A DNA stretch of 64,000 nt from contig CAJOQN010000006.1 of the NCBI GenBank assembly GCA_905236535.1, positions 21,076 to 85,075 of the forward strand, given 5' to 3'. The translations under genes were made by a program, and so were the position numbers. Of this stretch, positions 25,289-34,312 are shown one piece after another (position 1 is the stretch's first letter; each line of letters starts with the position of its first letter). Under the pieces are notes generated by a model. The model made no database searches and was not told where the DNA came from. It saw only the letters and a list, made by a program, of their open reading frames with translations. The DNA is from an uncultured Bacilli bacterium. Its GTDB lineage: Bacteria; Bacillota_I; Bacilli_A; RFN20; CAG-826.

Positions 25289-26253
25289 GATTTTTTCTTT
25301 TCTGCTCTAAGATTTTTGTTTTCTTTGCGTTGTTTTTTCTTTTCGATTTTTTTAGCTTGTTTGTCAGCCTTCTTTTGCACTACTTTATTCTCAACAACAT
25401 CGATATCACCATCGTTATAGTAGAGGATACCGAGACACTTTGGACCGCAGTGAGAAGTGATTGTCGCGCCAGCAATTGTTTCATGGACTTCGGTGACACC
25501 ATATTCTCTTAAAGCTCTTTTTGCTTCTTCAATCATTTCTACGGTCGCATGAGAGTGAGTGATAAAGACATGTTTCTTACAGATATTAGGGAATTGTTTA
25601 ATAATATCGACACAGTAGTTATAAACACAAGCGCTTTGTTTACCAATATACTTTTTACCTGGGCTCATTGATCCGTCTTGGACAAGGATTTGAGGTTTTA
25701 ATCTTAAAATAGTGCCTAGTGTTCTAGATAACCCGGAACATCTACCACCCATATAGAGATAATCAAGGGTATTGACGACGAAGCTAGCTTGAGCTTTCAT
25801 CTTGCGGGATTCCACTAATCGAACAATTTCATCAACTTCTTTACCTTCCGCTAATAATTCAGCCGCGTAAATAACTTGAAGTCCAACACCTGTGGATAAT
25901 GATTTGGAATCAATGACATGAATTTTTTCTTTTCCAAGTCTTTCAGCAACATTTCTTGCGTTTTTAACTGCGCTTGAAAACCTTAAAGACATTGAAATAT
26001 GAATGATTTCATCATATTCCTTGAGCAAGTTTTTGAAGAATTCTTCAAATTGGAATTCGTTAACCGCACAGGTCTTAGGAAGGATTTTTGTCTTGTCGAC
26101 GAAATCAAAGATTTCGGTTGTGGAGAAATTGCCATCATAAAGCATCTCTTCACCAAGAAGAACTCCGAAGGGAACAACATGTATATTGTATTGTTTGATT
26201 AACTCAGGAGAGAGATCAGCGGTAGATTCAGTTGTAATAGCGACTTTTTTCAT
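25279..26253 (-). CDS. DegV-family fatty-acid-binding protein
   Basis: This 324-residue cytosolic DegV (FakB-like) protein binds a fatty acid for phosphorylation by FakA. It begins with TTESTADLSPELI. SMSLRFSSAVKNA corresponds to the conserved fatty-acid head-group site, MGGRCSGLSRTLG to the mid-domain motif, and HCGPKCLGILYY to the C-terminal H.GP.. motif. The last 40 residues are almost all Lys, Glu and Gln, an unusual cationic tail. I start at 26253 (MKKVAITTES) because the family begins there; an in-frame ATG 24 bp upstream cannot be excluded. Confidence 0.85.
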   Translation of the reverse strand: MKKVAITTESTADLSPELIKQYNIHVVPFGVLLGEEMLYDGNFSTTEIFDFVDKTKILPKTCAVNEFQFEEFFKNLLKEYDEIIHISMSLRFSSAVKNARNVAERLGKEKIHVIDSKSLSTGVGLQVIYAAELLAEGKEVDEIVRLVESRKMKAQASFVVNTLDYLYMGGRCSGLSRTLGTILRLKPQILVQDGSMSPGKKYIGKQSACVYNYCVDIIKQFPNICKKHVFITHSHATVEMIEEAKRALREYGVTEVHETIAGATITSHCGPKCLGILYYNDGDIDVVENKVVQKKADKQAKKIEKKKQRKENKNLRAEKKKSKK

Positions 26254-26296
26254 GTTCTTGTTCTTTGATTTTAGCATCTTTTTACTTTAAATAAAG

Positions 26297-26320
26297 CAAA
26301 AGAGAGAGACAAGCCCTCTC
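26297..26320 (-). terminator. Terminator of tmRNA
   Basis: On the minus strand, GAGAG, a 9-nt loop and CTCTC are followed by TCTTTTGCTTTATTT just past the CCA end of tmRNA. Confidence 0.7.
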
Positions 26321-26333
26321 ATTACTAATAATT

Positions 26334-26725
26334 TGGTGGAGCCGGCGGTATCGAAACCGCGTCCGAAGATAGTCACTCAATAATGTCTACAGTTTAGACA
26401 ATATTTAAGTTTAACGTGCTTTCGAATATTGACAGACTAAGGCACGCGAGACTTACCAATTTCATAACGGATAACAAGTCCACTTCACGTTACTAGCCTT
26501 TTGGTATGATACCTTATCCAAGCGTGAAAGGCGAAAACCTTGGAGGGCACTCTGCCCGGCGCCTTGCGTCGGACCCTGTGTCGGGAGCTAAATTAAGCTA
26601 AGCAGAGAGATTGAGCTCTAGGGGCTCTCATATAACTATTGGCAGTTATATTGTTTTTGATGATAACGTCATCGCTCGACTGCAATTAAAGACAAACCGA
26701 TCTCCGTCGAAACCATTTCGACCCC
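26334..26725 (-). ncRNA. ssrA: tmRNA (transfer-messenger RNA)
   Basis: This one-piece tmRNA is about 392 nt. The 5' end GGGGTCGAAATGGTTTCGACGG carries the family's TTCGACGG signature. The 3' end has GGACGCGGTTTCGATACCGCC (T arm) and an encoded CCA. GGGGTCG pairs with CGGCTCC to form the acceptor stem. The only open tag frame in the expected place ends at TAA and reads, from a likely GCC resume codon, as A-NSYMRAPRAQSLCLA. It frees stalled ribosomes and tags the truncated proteins. It lies next to degV and has its own promoter. Confidence 0.95.
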
Positions 26726-26747
26726 ATGTTGTGCTTTTAGCATTGTC

Positions 26748-26776
26748 ATTTTAGAGGCCAAAAAAGAAAATATCAA
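26748..26776 (-). promoter_or_regulatory. ssrA promoter
   Basis: TTGATA (26776-26771) and TAAAAT (26753-26748) on the minus strand are exactly 17 bp apart. The start is about 16-17 nt upstream of mature tmRNA, whose 5' end would be made by RNase P. Confidence 0.7.
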
Positions 26777-26838
26777 TAACTATTTGTAAAATAGGTCGCT
26801 ATATTATAAACTTTTAATTACGTGAATACGGTGATTAT

Positions 26839-28011
26839 ATGAAAGACTCTACAAAAAATACTCTCAAACTATTAGCCACAACAAATATAAGAAATGATGA
26901 TACCCTTATCGCGGCCAAAACCGCTCCATGGTGGATTCCAATGATTTTGGGTCTCGTTTCTATTATCATACCTTTAATTCCAATTATGACTAGTGTTTCT
27001 AAAACACATGGTGCCTCCGTTTTTGCCTCTAATAACTTTGGGATGGATTTGACCAACACCGGAGCTTTCCTTGAATTAAAAGAAGAAGGATATGACTTCA
27101 AAGTGGATGGTAATAAACAACTCCTCTCCTATAAAGATGGGGCATTAAGAACCGAATTCAACGATGCTGAACCACTTGCCCAATACATCTCCGTCAGCGC
27201 GGAAGGTATTCAACAAATCGAATATCAAATTTATTATTTGAATTCTACAAGCAGTAAAGATATTTCGGCCTTCATAAAAGATTTAAACGCCGAAAGATAT
27301 ATTGTCGGGACAATAACCAAATACGTTCCAGAAGAAAACCCATCATCACTTTATTTAGAAGAAAGTGAATCTGAAACTTCAGAAGAAGAAATTTCTGAAG
27401 ATGTCTCTGAAGAATCAAGCGAACCCTCAACCGTCGATACATATTATCGTCCATCGTTCCTTCTTCTTTACAAAACTGGAATGGCGCTTCAAATCTTTGA
27501 AAGAAACAATGTTAAGAGAATAAGCGCAGTCTCTGGTGACTGGTATCACACCACTAAAGATGAATTCATCATCGAAAAGATGCTTAAGACCGAAAATAAA
27601 CCTGAAATAGATTTCACAAAAGACGCTAATGGGGCGTATAAAGTCTTAAGAGAACCAAGTTATCTTAGTGATGTTCACAAGAACTTCTCCAAGACATTGG
27701 ATGAAGTCTATACAGAAACCAAAACGAGAACCTTCTGGTCCTACACTGGTATCTTCTTCGGTGTCTACTTCGCCGTCATTGTCTTTATGGCCCTTCTTTG
27801 CTTCTTATTAACAAGAGGCAAGAACAATCCTATGAACTATCTCACGTTCTGGACTTGTGTCAAGATGGTGTGCTGGGCTTCCTTCGCCCCAGCGTTACTC
27901 GCGATGATCGCCGGATTCATCTTAACATCATATGCCTCAATGTTCTTCATCCTCCTCATGGGTATGAGAATAATGTGGCTCTCGATGAAACAATTAAGAC
28001 CTGCTCAATAA
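26839..28011 (+). CDS. Multi-helix membrane protein with acidic serine-rich loop, unknown
   Basis: This 390-residue protein has one membrane helix near residues 32-54 and three at the C-terminus (about 298-322, 335-355 and 358-378). The extracytoplasmic region between them (residues 60-290) contains an acidic Ser/Glu linker (SESETSEEEISEDVSEESSE, residues about 176-195). I do not recognise the family. GGTGAT, 5-6 bp before the ATG, may be the ribosome site. It is divergent from tmRNA and ends in a strong terminator. Confidence 0.6.
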   Translation: MKDSTKNTLKLLATTNIRNDDTLIAAKTAPWWIPMILGLVSIIIPLIPIMTSVSKTHGASVFASNNFGMDLTNTGAFLELKEEGYDFKVDGNKQLLSYKDGALRTEFNDAEPLAQYISVSAEGIQQIEYQIYYLNSTSSKDISAFIKDLNAERYIVGTITKYVPEENPSSLYLEESESETSEEEISEDVSEESSEPSTVDTYYRPSFLLLYKTGMALQIFERNNVKRISAVSGDWYHTTKDEFIIEKMLKTENKPEIDFTKDANGAYKVLREPSYLSDVHKNFSKTLDEVYTETKTRTFWSYTGIFFGVYFAVIVFMALLCFLLTRGKNNPMNYLTFWTCVKMVCWASFAPALLAMIAGFILTSYASMFFILLMGMRIMWLSMKQLRPAQ

Positions 28012-28019
28012 AAAGAAAT

Positions 28020-28043
28020 CCTCGGTTGATGACCGAGGTTTTT
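28020..28043. terminator. Bidirectional terminator between convergent genes
   Basis: CCTCGGT-5 nt-ACCGAGG, followed by TTTTT on + and by TTTCTTTTT on the minus strand. Confidence 0.85.
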
Positions 28044-28386
28044 AATCGCCATAATCTGATCCTCTAGATTTATCTTCAACATAAATTTGTAGAGGGTCGG
28101 TGATATCGAATATTTCTAAAATAATGTAATTTTCGTTTTCCACGAGAGTTTGAGGATATTCAAATTCTGCAGTAAAAATGACTTTTTTATTCTTTTTTAC
28201 CACTTCTTCCATCCTTTTCAGGATACGTGGATAATCTTCAAGACGGTGCTCTTTAAATCCCAATAATTGACGATAAAAGGCGGGTTCAATATAAAACCTT
28301 TCCCCACTTTCATATTCAAACAAAGTGGAAAATGGATTATTTTTATCTTCGATAATTTTTAAGTGTTCAAATTCTGGATAGTTCAT
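28042..28386 (-). CDS. Hypothetical protein downstream of rlmH
   Basis: This 114-residue soluble acidic protein has no signal or recognised domain. Its 5' ATG overlaps the rlmH stop by 4 bp (ATGA type), so it is the last gene of the gdpP-to-rlmH run. Sequence such as EYESGERFYIEPAFYRQLLGFKEH and VKKNKKVIFTAEFEYPQTLVENENYIIL (quoted in part) suggests an alpha/beta fold. No function can be assigned. Confidence 0.55.
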   Translation of the reverse strand: MNYPEFEHLKIIEDKNNPFSTLFEYESGERFYIEPAFYRQLLGFKEHRLEDYPRILKRMEEVVKKNKKVIFTAEFEYPQTLVENENYIILEIFDITDPLQIYVEDKSRGSDYGD

Positions 28387-28862
28387 TTGTGGTAGGTCTC
28401 ATTTCTATTTATTTTAAAGGCTCGGTAAATTTGTTCAAGCAAGATAAGACGGGTCATCTGATGGAGAAAGGTCATTTTAGAGAAAGATAAGGAGTCATTC
28501 GCTCGTTTTTTAAGTTCATCACTAAGACCATATGAACCCCCGATAATAAATGTTAACGAGGAGTTGCCGACCACAAATTTATCTTCTAGATATTTTGCAA
28601 ATTCAGGGCTGGTAAGCTCTTTTTTGTTTAAATCGAGATTAATGACATAATCTCCTGGTTTTAATAACTTCAAAACCTTTTGTCCTTCTTTATTTTTGAC
28701 AATTTCGATTTCTGATAAAGATGGATTATCTTTAACCGGCTCATCCATCACTTCAGCAATCTCTGTTTGAGCGTAGGCTTGAAGTCGTTTGAGATATTCA
28801 TTAATTCCATTTTTAAGATAATCTTCTTTGATTTTCCCAATCGCGATAATTCTTATTTTCAT
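28383..28862 (-). CDS. rlmH: RlmH, 23S rRNA (pseudouridine1915-N3)-methyltransferase
   Basis: This 159-residue SPOUT methyltransferase uses SAM to methylate pseudouridine 1915 in helix 69 of 23S rRNA. The family's hallmarks are visible: MKIRIIAIGKIK at the N-terminus, YVINLDLNKKELTSPEFA near residue 78, LTFIIGGSYGLS (the knotted SAM-binding loop), and the C-terminal LSFSKMTFLHQMTRLILLEQIYRAFKI with N.ETYHK. Length is standard. It overlaps both neighbours by 4 bp. Confidence 0.97.
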   Translation of the reverse strand: MKIRIIAIGKIKEDYLKNGINEYLKRLQAYAQTEIAEVMDEPVKDNPSLSEIEIVKNKEGQKVLKLLKPGDYVINLDLNKKELTSPEFAKYLEDKFVVGNSSLTFIIGGSYGLSDELKKRANDSLSFSKMTFLHQMTRLILLEQIYRAFKINRNETYHK

Positions 28863-29605
28863 AATTTTCCTCCTGTTAAGGAAACATATTGATTCGCGAC
28901 ACGAATATTATATTTTGAGATATCAAGGTGGAAGAAAGAGAAAATCCGATTATAAGCCTCTAAAGCAAGCTCTGGAGTATTACATTCTTCAGAGATATGC
29001 GCGAGAGTGATCTCTTTGGTTCTTGGACCAACGATATCTTTCGCCGCGAGTGCGCTATCTTCGTTGGAAAGATGGCCATGATCAGAAGCGATTCTTGTTT
29101 TTAAATCTAAAGGTCTATTTGATTTATAAAGCATCTTTAAATCGTGGTTACATTCTAAAATCAAATAAGTTGGATTAGAAACATATGATAAGCACTCATC
29201 TAAAAAGATTCCGGTGTCGGTCATATAAACGAGTTTTTCCTCAGCGGTTTCAATAATAAATCCACAGGGATTTGAAGCGTCATGTGAAGTTCTAATTGGA
29301 ATGATATCAACATCTTTTAAATGATATCTTTGATATAATTCCAAAACATTATATCCATTTGAGGGAAGACTCCCGTCTAAAGCATATTGCTTACGAATTG
29401 GGATAAATCTTAAGCCGTTTATATGATCTGAATGATTATGAGTAAATAAAGCGAAATCAATGTCTTCCGCTTTTAAATTGATCTCTTTTAAGCCTTCCTC
29501 TAAACGCGAAAAAGAAATTCCCATATCAATGAGAATTACTGTGTTTTTATGTTTTACAATTGTGGCGTTTCCTTTGGAACCGCTAGCAATAATATGATAG
29601 AGCAT
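28859..29605 (-). CDS. walJ: WalJ/YycJ-like metallo-beta-lactamase-fold hydrolase
   Basis: This is a 248-residue MBL-fold phosphodiesterase. The metal motif THNHSDH is at residues 55-61, followed by DTG in YMTDTGIFLDE, ILECNHD and SDHGHLSNEDSA; the last is a WalJ/YycJ signature. In Bacillus, YycJ is encoded near rlmH and influences cell-wall and DNA-repair processes. I start at 29605 (MLYHIIASGSKGN), since homologues begin there. An upstream in-frame extension would overlap dnaB and is basic and unlike the family. Confidence 0.85.
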   Translation of the reverse strand: MLYHIIASGSKGNATIVKHKNTVILIDMGISFSRLEEGLKEINLKAEDIDFALFTHNHSDHINGLRFIPIRKQYALDGSLPSNGYNVLELYQRYHLKDVDIIPIRTSHDASNPCGFIIETAEEKLVYMTDTGIFLDECLSYVSNPTYLILECNHDLKMLYKSNRPLDLKTRIASDHGHLSNEDSALAAKDIVGPRTKEITLAHISEECNTPELALEAYNRIFSFFHLDISKYNIRVANQYVSLTGGKL

Positions 29606-29610
29606 CTTAA

Positions 29611-31131
29611 TTAATCGGCGTCGTCTACGCCATATTTTTGCATTTCCTCTTCCCAATCTTTAGGAGCGGGGTCGAAACGGCCATAAGATTTATAGAAAAA
29701 TAAATAAGCTTTTCCTGGTTCACCGTTTCTGTTCTTTGCAACATTGACTTCAACATAAGAAACATTGCCTGGAATTTCGGCGATTTTCGCATCTCTTTGA
29801 GCCGCGACTTTTTCTTCATCAGACATTTGCCCACCTTTTTCATTTTCCCAAGATTTACCTTTGTTCTTCTTGGTATTTTTTTCATAATAGTCACCACGGA
29901 ATAAGAGCATGACAACGTCAGCGTCTTGTTCGATAGAACCACTATCACGAAGGTCGGAAAGCATTGGTCTCTTGGAATCACGTTTTTCAACATCACGAGA
30001 TAATTGTGATAAGACCACAACCGGAATCTTTAATTCTCTGGATAAATCTTTTAAAGCTAATGAAATCTTACGAACTTCTTCGTTACGACTATCAGCCTTG
30101 CCTGATTTAACCCCAAGTTGAATTAAGCCTAAATAATCGATGAAAATCATTCCAAGATCTGGGTTGGTCGCTGCAAGTTTTTTAGATTTAGCGATAATAT
30201 CTGTTAAACGAAGACCAGAAGAATCATCGATATAAAGTTTAAGGGTGGATAATTCTTTAATCGCTCCGTTGATTTTAAGACGTGAATCACCATCGCCTAA
30301 ATTACCAGAATTGATTTTGCTTAAATCAACACAAGATAAAGACGCGATCAAACGTCTCATCAATAATTCTGCACTCATTTCAAGAGAGAAGAAGGCAACA
30401 GGAACATCGTGATAACGAGTAGCGTTCAAGGCAAAGTTTAAAGCTAAAGCGGTCTTACCTAAACCTGGACGACCAGCAATAATTGTTAAAGTTCCGGGTT
30501 GAAAACCTTGGGTATAGTGATTTAAGTTACCATAACCGGTGGTTAAACCAATTAAATCTTTATCCGCAGAACCATAGGATTTAGAAGCCATCATCTCAAT
30601 TTCATTTTTAACAACTTGAGCGACTTCTTCTGCGGTTCTAAAAGAGGATACTTTTCTTCTCGCGATAGAATCTTTGAAGTCAGATTCACTTTGAATGATA
30701 AAATCATTAACATCTTCAACTTCGTGTTCCATATATTTCTTATCAATGTCTCTAACAGTGATAAGCATTTTTCTTAAAACTGATTGATTTTGAACAATGT
30801 TGATATAGAATTCAAGGTTCGCAAACGTCACCATTGAATCAGCGCATTCTTGTAAATATTTAACGCCTCCAATATGGTCGAGTTCTTGAATGTTTGCGAG
30901 CTCTTCAGCGACCGTTAAAATATCAATCGCAACACGACGCGCAAAAAGATTTGCGATAACGCGAAAAATAATTTGGTGACGTCCTTCAAAGAAGTCATCT
31001 TCTTGGAGAGAAGAGATGACATTATTCGCCATCGAACTTTTTAATAAAGCTGAACCTAAGACCGCTCTTTCTGCATCAGAATTATGAGGGAGAGGTTCGG
31101 CGCGATATTTAACTTCTTTTTTATCTGCCAT
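29611..31131 (-). CDS. dnaB: Replicative DNA helicase DnaB
   Basis: This 506-residue hexameric helicase unwinds DNA at the replication fork (called DnaC in Bacillus). The N-terminal primase-binding domain is at residues 18-120 and the RecA-type motor at 190-470, with Walker A GRPGLGKT at 220-227, Walker B FIDYLGLI and the SQLSRDVEKR motif. No intein interrupts the P-loop. A GGAGG site inside the end of rplI sets the start at 31131, two bp from the rplI stop. Confidence 0.97.
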   Translation of the reverse strand: MADKKEVKYRAEPLPHNSDAERAVLGSALLKSSMANNVISSLQEDDFFEGRHQIIFRVIANLFARRVAIDILTVAEELANIQELDHIGGVKYLQECADSMVTFANLEFYINIVQNQSVLRKMLITVRDIDKKYMEHEVEDVNDFIIQSESDFKDSIARRKVSSFRTAEEVAQVVKNEIEMMASKSYGSADKDLIGLTTGYGNLNHYTQGFQPGTLTIIAGRPGLGKTALALNFALNATRYHDVPVAFFSLEMSAELLMRRLIASLSCVDLSKINSGNLGDGDSRLKINGAIKELSTLKLYIDDSSGLRLTDIIAKSKKLAATNPDLGMIFIDYLGLIQLGVKSGKADSRNEEVRKISLALKDLSRELKIPVVVLSQLSRDVEKRDSKRPMLSDLRDSGSIEQDADVVMLLFRGDYYEKNTKKNKGKSWENEKGGQMSDEEKVAAQRDAKIAEIPGNVSYVEVNVAKNRNGEPGKAYLFFYKSYGRFDPAPKDWEEEMQKYGVDDAD

Positions 31132-31132
31132 A

Positions 31133-31579
31133 TTATTTTTCCTCCGAGACATGGACTTTAATTTGTCCTTTTACACCCTTGAATAATTCGATATCAAGAA
31201 CAGTGATGCCAAGGTTATCAATTGGTCCTTTTGTTAAAATTTTGCGTTTATCAATAATGATGTTTTCTCTTTCTTTTAAAGCTTCTTCAACTTGTTTGAA
31301 AGAAATGGAACCAAACAATTTATTTTTATTGGATTTGAGGGTGAATTCAAGAGTGATACCCTTAAGTCTTTCCGCTAATTTAATGGCTTCGTTTTTATCA
31401 TTTTCGTAGGCAATTCTGGCATCTTCTTGTTGTTTTTCTAATATTTCTACACTTTTTTTGCTCTCTTTTACCGCTAAACGACGAGGAAGTAAAAAGTTAT
31501 TCGCGTAGCCATCGCTAACTTCGATAGTTTGACCTTTTTTACCGACGTTTTTAACGTCTGCTAACATAATAACTTTCAT
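31133..31579 (-). CDS. rplI: Ribosomal protein bL9
   Basis: This 148-residue large-subunit protein binds 23S rRNA domain V. The N-terminal RNA-binding domain shows MKVIMLADVKNVGKKGQ and VSDGYANNFLLPRRLAV. The long connecting helix and the C-terminal domain (KLFGSISFKQVEEAL, DKRKILTKGPIDNLG) are complete. The start codon overlaps the gdpP stop (TAATG), and dnaB follows immediately. This is the usual Firmicutes order. Confidence 0.97.
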   Translation of the reverse strand: MKVIMLADVKNVGKKGQTIEVSDGYANNFLLPRRLAVKESKKSVEILEKQQEDARIAYENDKNEAIKLAERLKGITLEFTLKSNKNKLFGSISFKQVEEALKERENIIIDKRKILTKGPIDNLGITVLDIELFKGVKGQIKVHVSEEK

Positions 31580-33627
31580 TATTGATCCACTCCTTCATCA
31601 ACAATCTTACGAGAAACAGCATCATTACGAGCAGCGCTTAAGCTGTTATCTAAAACAACAAGGAGTTCACTAACAACTTGTGGAATGGTTTTGTTTTTAT
31701 AAGCGGCTGCAGCCATTGATAAGTGACCGCCACCACCCATTTTTTCAGCAATAATTTGGACTGATATAGAGCCATCACTACGGCATGACATCTTTGTCAT
31801 TTTTTCAGCTCTACCAATAACAAAGGAAGCTTTGACCCCACGCATAGACATACAGGTGTCGGCAACTTTTGATAATGTTGCGGAATCATATTCAATAGAA
31901 GGATCAGCCACCGCATACACAACGCCTGGAGAATGATATTTCATGGTTTTAACAATACCAGAAATAACACGGTATTCTTCTTCTTCATCTTTTAAGAAGT
32001 CGTCTGCAAGAGAGTTGTCCGCACCATATTCTTTTAAAGCTGTACAAGCTTCAAAAGTTCTGATACCGGTTTGTCTACTTCTAAAACGATGCGTATCTAA
32101 GAAGATACCAGAAAGCATAATTGTGGCATAAGCTGCAGAAACTTCGATTCTTGGGTTGATAGAAGAGAATTTAATAAATTCTGTAACAAGTTCAGAAGCG
32201 GAAGATGCTGATGGATCAATGTGATTTAAAACCGGGGATTCAATATAATCTTCAGCACGACGGTGATGGTCAATAACAACAACCTTAGAAGCGTGATCAA
32301 GAAGTGATGGCGCCATACACATACTCTTAGTGTGAACATCAACCACCACTAATAAAGTATCACTTGTTAACAATTCGTGGGCTTCTTTTGGAGAACATCT
32401 CATCGTATCAAGCTCATCACGAGAGAATGATGATAATAGAGCACCTCTAGCTTTAACTTCTGTGGATTTTAAATCGACAACTATCATCGATTTTTTATTC
32501 ACACGATGGCAGATGGCTTGAACGCCTAAACATGCACCCAAAGCATCCATATCCATATTAGCGTGACCCATAATTAAGACATTTGAAGAAGCGCGAATAA
32601 GAGAAATGAGGGAGTCTGCCAAAACACGAACACGAACTCTACTTCTCTTTTCTTGGGCTTCAGTCTTACCACCAAAGAATTCCATATCACGGCCATATTC
32701 ACTGACGGCGACTTGGTCACCACCACGCGACATCGCGATATCTAAAGCATCGCTGGCCATTTCATTTAATTTGACAATGTCAGGGAAGTCGTGAGCAATA
32801 CCAATAGAAAGAGTAATTGGAACACCTTCGTCAAAACCGATTTGTCTGACAGTATCAATCAAAGAAAACTTATTAGTTTTCATCTTATCTAACGATTCAA
32901 AGTTACAGAGCAAATAATATGAGTCTTCTCTGAATTTTCTAAGTAAAACATTGTATTGTTTCGCATAAGCAAAAATCGCCGATTTAATCTTGGTGATAAC
33001 GTCGTTTAAATCTTCAGTTTCACCATGTGTGGCATCACCATAGTTATCAATGGTTAAAAGACCAACAACAGGAGCTTGTTGCTTGTTATAATTAACAACT
33101 TCCTCATAATCGGTGGAGTCTTTAAAAATCCATAGACCGGCGTCAGGAAGATATTTGACATCATAGTTACGGGAATTGACCACTACTTTGATTGGTTCAG
33201 TGCTTGTTGGATTTTTCTTAAGTTCTTCAAGTTCTGGAAGCCACTTCAAAATATTCATATCGATAATATCGAGGTGTCTATCTTTAAACAAATCGTTGGT
33301 CCAAAGAACAATATCGTTATCATCGGTAACTGCTAAGCCAACCATTGCAAAGTTATAAGCTTCTTGAACGTCACTACCGATAACTTCAGCAGCATGTAAG
33401 TCTGTTTTTTGTCTAAGATGTGAAATCTCAACAGTGACAATCCAAACAAATAAAGCGTTTAATCCAGCTACAACAACCGCGCCTAAAACGACAGCGACAA
33501 CTGGTAATAATGTTTTCAAATCAAAGAAGTTATTAAAATAAAAAATTGAAAAAAGCGCCAAAAGTACGATTTCTAATAAAATAATAGTGACTGACGCAAC
33601 ACGGATTCTTTTAATAGTTTTTCCCAT
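31579..33627 (-). CDS. gdpP: GdpP-type cyclic-di-AMP phosphodiesterase
   Basis: This 682-residue membrane enzyme hydrolyses c-di-AMP and so sets potassium and wall homeostasis. It has two N-terminal helices (residues 12-32 and 38-64), a degenerate PAS, a degenerate GGDEF (residues about 190-320) and the DHH/DHHA1 phosphodiesterase. The DHH part carries MGHANMDMDALGACLG, VIDHHRR and the C-terminal GGGGHLSMAAA. All key metal-site motifs are intact. It is the first gene of the gdpP-rplI-dnaB run, with a TATAAT about 30 bp upstream. Confidence 0.96.
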   Translation of the reverse strand: MGKTIKRIRVASVTIILLEIVLLALFSIFYFNNFFDLKTLLPVVAVVLGAVVVAGLNALFVWIVTVEISHLRQKTDLHAAEVIGSDVQEAYNFAMVGLAVTDDNDIVLWTNDLFKDRHLDIIDMNILKWLPELEELKKNPTSTEPIKVVVNSRNYDVKYLPDAGLWIFKDSTDYEEVVNYNKQQAPVVGLLTIDNYGDATHGETEDLNDVITKIKSAIFAYAKQYNVLLRKFREDSYYLLCNFESLDKMKTNKFSLIDTVRQIGFDEGVPITLSIGIAHDFPDIVKLNEMASDALDIAMSRGGDQVAVSEYGRDMEFFGGKTEAQEKRSRVRVRVLADSLISLIRASSNVLIMGHANMDMDALGACLGVQAICHRVNKKSMIVVDLKSTEVKARGALLSSFSRDELDTMRCSPKEAHELLTSDTLLVVVDVHTKSMCMAPSLLDHASKVVVIDHHRRAEDYIESPVLNHIDPSASSASELVTEFIKFSSINPRIEVSAAYATIMLSGIFLDTHRFRSRQTGIRTFEACTALKEYGADNSLADDFLKDEEEEYRVISGIVKTMKYHSPGVVYAVADPSIEYDSATLSKVADTCMSMRGVKASFVIGRAEKMTKMSCRSDGSISVQIIAEKMGGGGHLSMAAAAYKNKTIPQVVSELLVVLDNSLSAARNDAVSRKIVDEGVDQ

Positions 33628-33707
33628 AGTAAAACCTTGTGAATAAATTATATATTAATTATTTATATAAATAAACGGGGAACGAAAAAAACTTTCATTT
33701 ATATAGA

Positions 33708-33734
33708 AAATCCCATCCTTAATGGACGGGATTT
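33708..33734 (-). terminator. Terminator after the DUF308-like gene
   Basis: AAATCCC-A-TCC pairs with GGA-C-GGGATTT around a 5-nt loop, and the minus strand continues TTTTC. Confidence 0.75.
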
Positions 33735-33751
33735 AATTATCTTGTTTGTTA

Positions 33752-34267
33752 TTATTTAGATTTTTTAACTAAAACACTGATAAGCATAACCATGCCGTAA
33801 AGAGCAATAAGGATACCAACAATGATCCAGAACGTAGTAGCAAACTCTGGGACGGTCAAATAAAGAACACCGATAATGACAAGAGCGATACCAATAACTA
33901 ATTGAGAGATACCGAGAACCAATTGCTTTTTAACTGCGGAATAAATTCCAAAGACAAATAAGGCCGCGCCAAAAGCGACGAGTAAAATAACAAGTAGATT
34001 AATCAATGTGTCAAAGCTGAGCCAATTTGCGAGCAAAGAAATGCCAACTGCCAATAAAGCAGAAGCTAAGAATGTTGTCGAAAAAACTAATTCTTTGTTA
34101 GTGACAAATTTGACGACTCCGAGGACTATTAGCAACGCTCCAACAACGACAAAAAGAATGCCGAAGTAAAGATTTAACACAGCGGTCACACCAAAGATAG
34201 CGATAAGAACGCCTAAAGCAATAAGAATGATTGATGTAACTACTTGAGAAAGTTTTGTATTATTCAT
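33752..34267 (-). CDS. DUF308/HdeD-like membrane protein
   Basis: This 171-residue protein is almost wholly hydrophobic, with six regularly spaced helices. Internal sequence similarity between GVLIAIFGVTAVLNLYFGILF and later GAALFVFGIYSAVKKQLVLG or VIGVLYLTVPEFATTFWIIVG segments is typical of the HdeD/DUF308 family. The family's role is not firmly known (acid or stress tolerance in E. coli). GGAAGGAG precedes the ATG at 34267. Its promoter overlaps a perfect Rex-type palindrome, so NADH/NAD-linked control is likely. Confidence 0.72.
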   Translation of the reverse strand: MNNTKLSQVVTSIILIALGVLIAIFGVTAVLNLYFGILFVVVGALLIVLGVVKFVTNKELVFSTTFLASALLAVGISLLANWLSFDTLINLLVILLVAFGAALFVFGIYSAVKKQLVLGISQLVIGIALVIIGVLYLTVPEFATTFWIIVGILIALYGMVMLISVLVKKSK

Positions 34268-34291
34268 GTTTCTAACTCCTTCCGATACAAT

Positions 34292-34297
34292 ATTATA
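34292..34297 (-). promoter_or_regulatory. -10 box of the DUF308-like gene
   Basis: TATAAT on the minus strand (34297-34292). A TTCACA -35-like element 16 bp upstream (34319-34314) is part of the Rex-type palindrome. Confidence 0.65.
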
Positions 34298-34312
34298 CAC
34301 ACAATTAAAGAT

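Noticed and set aside
26337..26400. tRNA-like T arm with CCA
   Set aside because: It is the 3' end of tmRNA, with the matching 5' end at 26725 and the tag frame between; no separate tRNA exists.
30600..30700. Intein or insertion in dnaB
   Set aside because: The P-loop and flanking motifs are contiguous, and the length (506) is normal.
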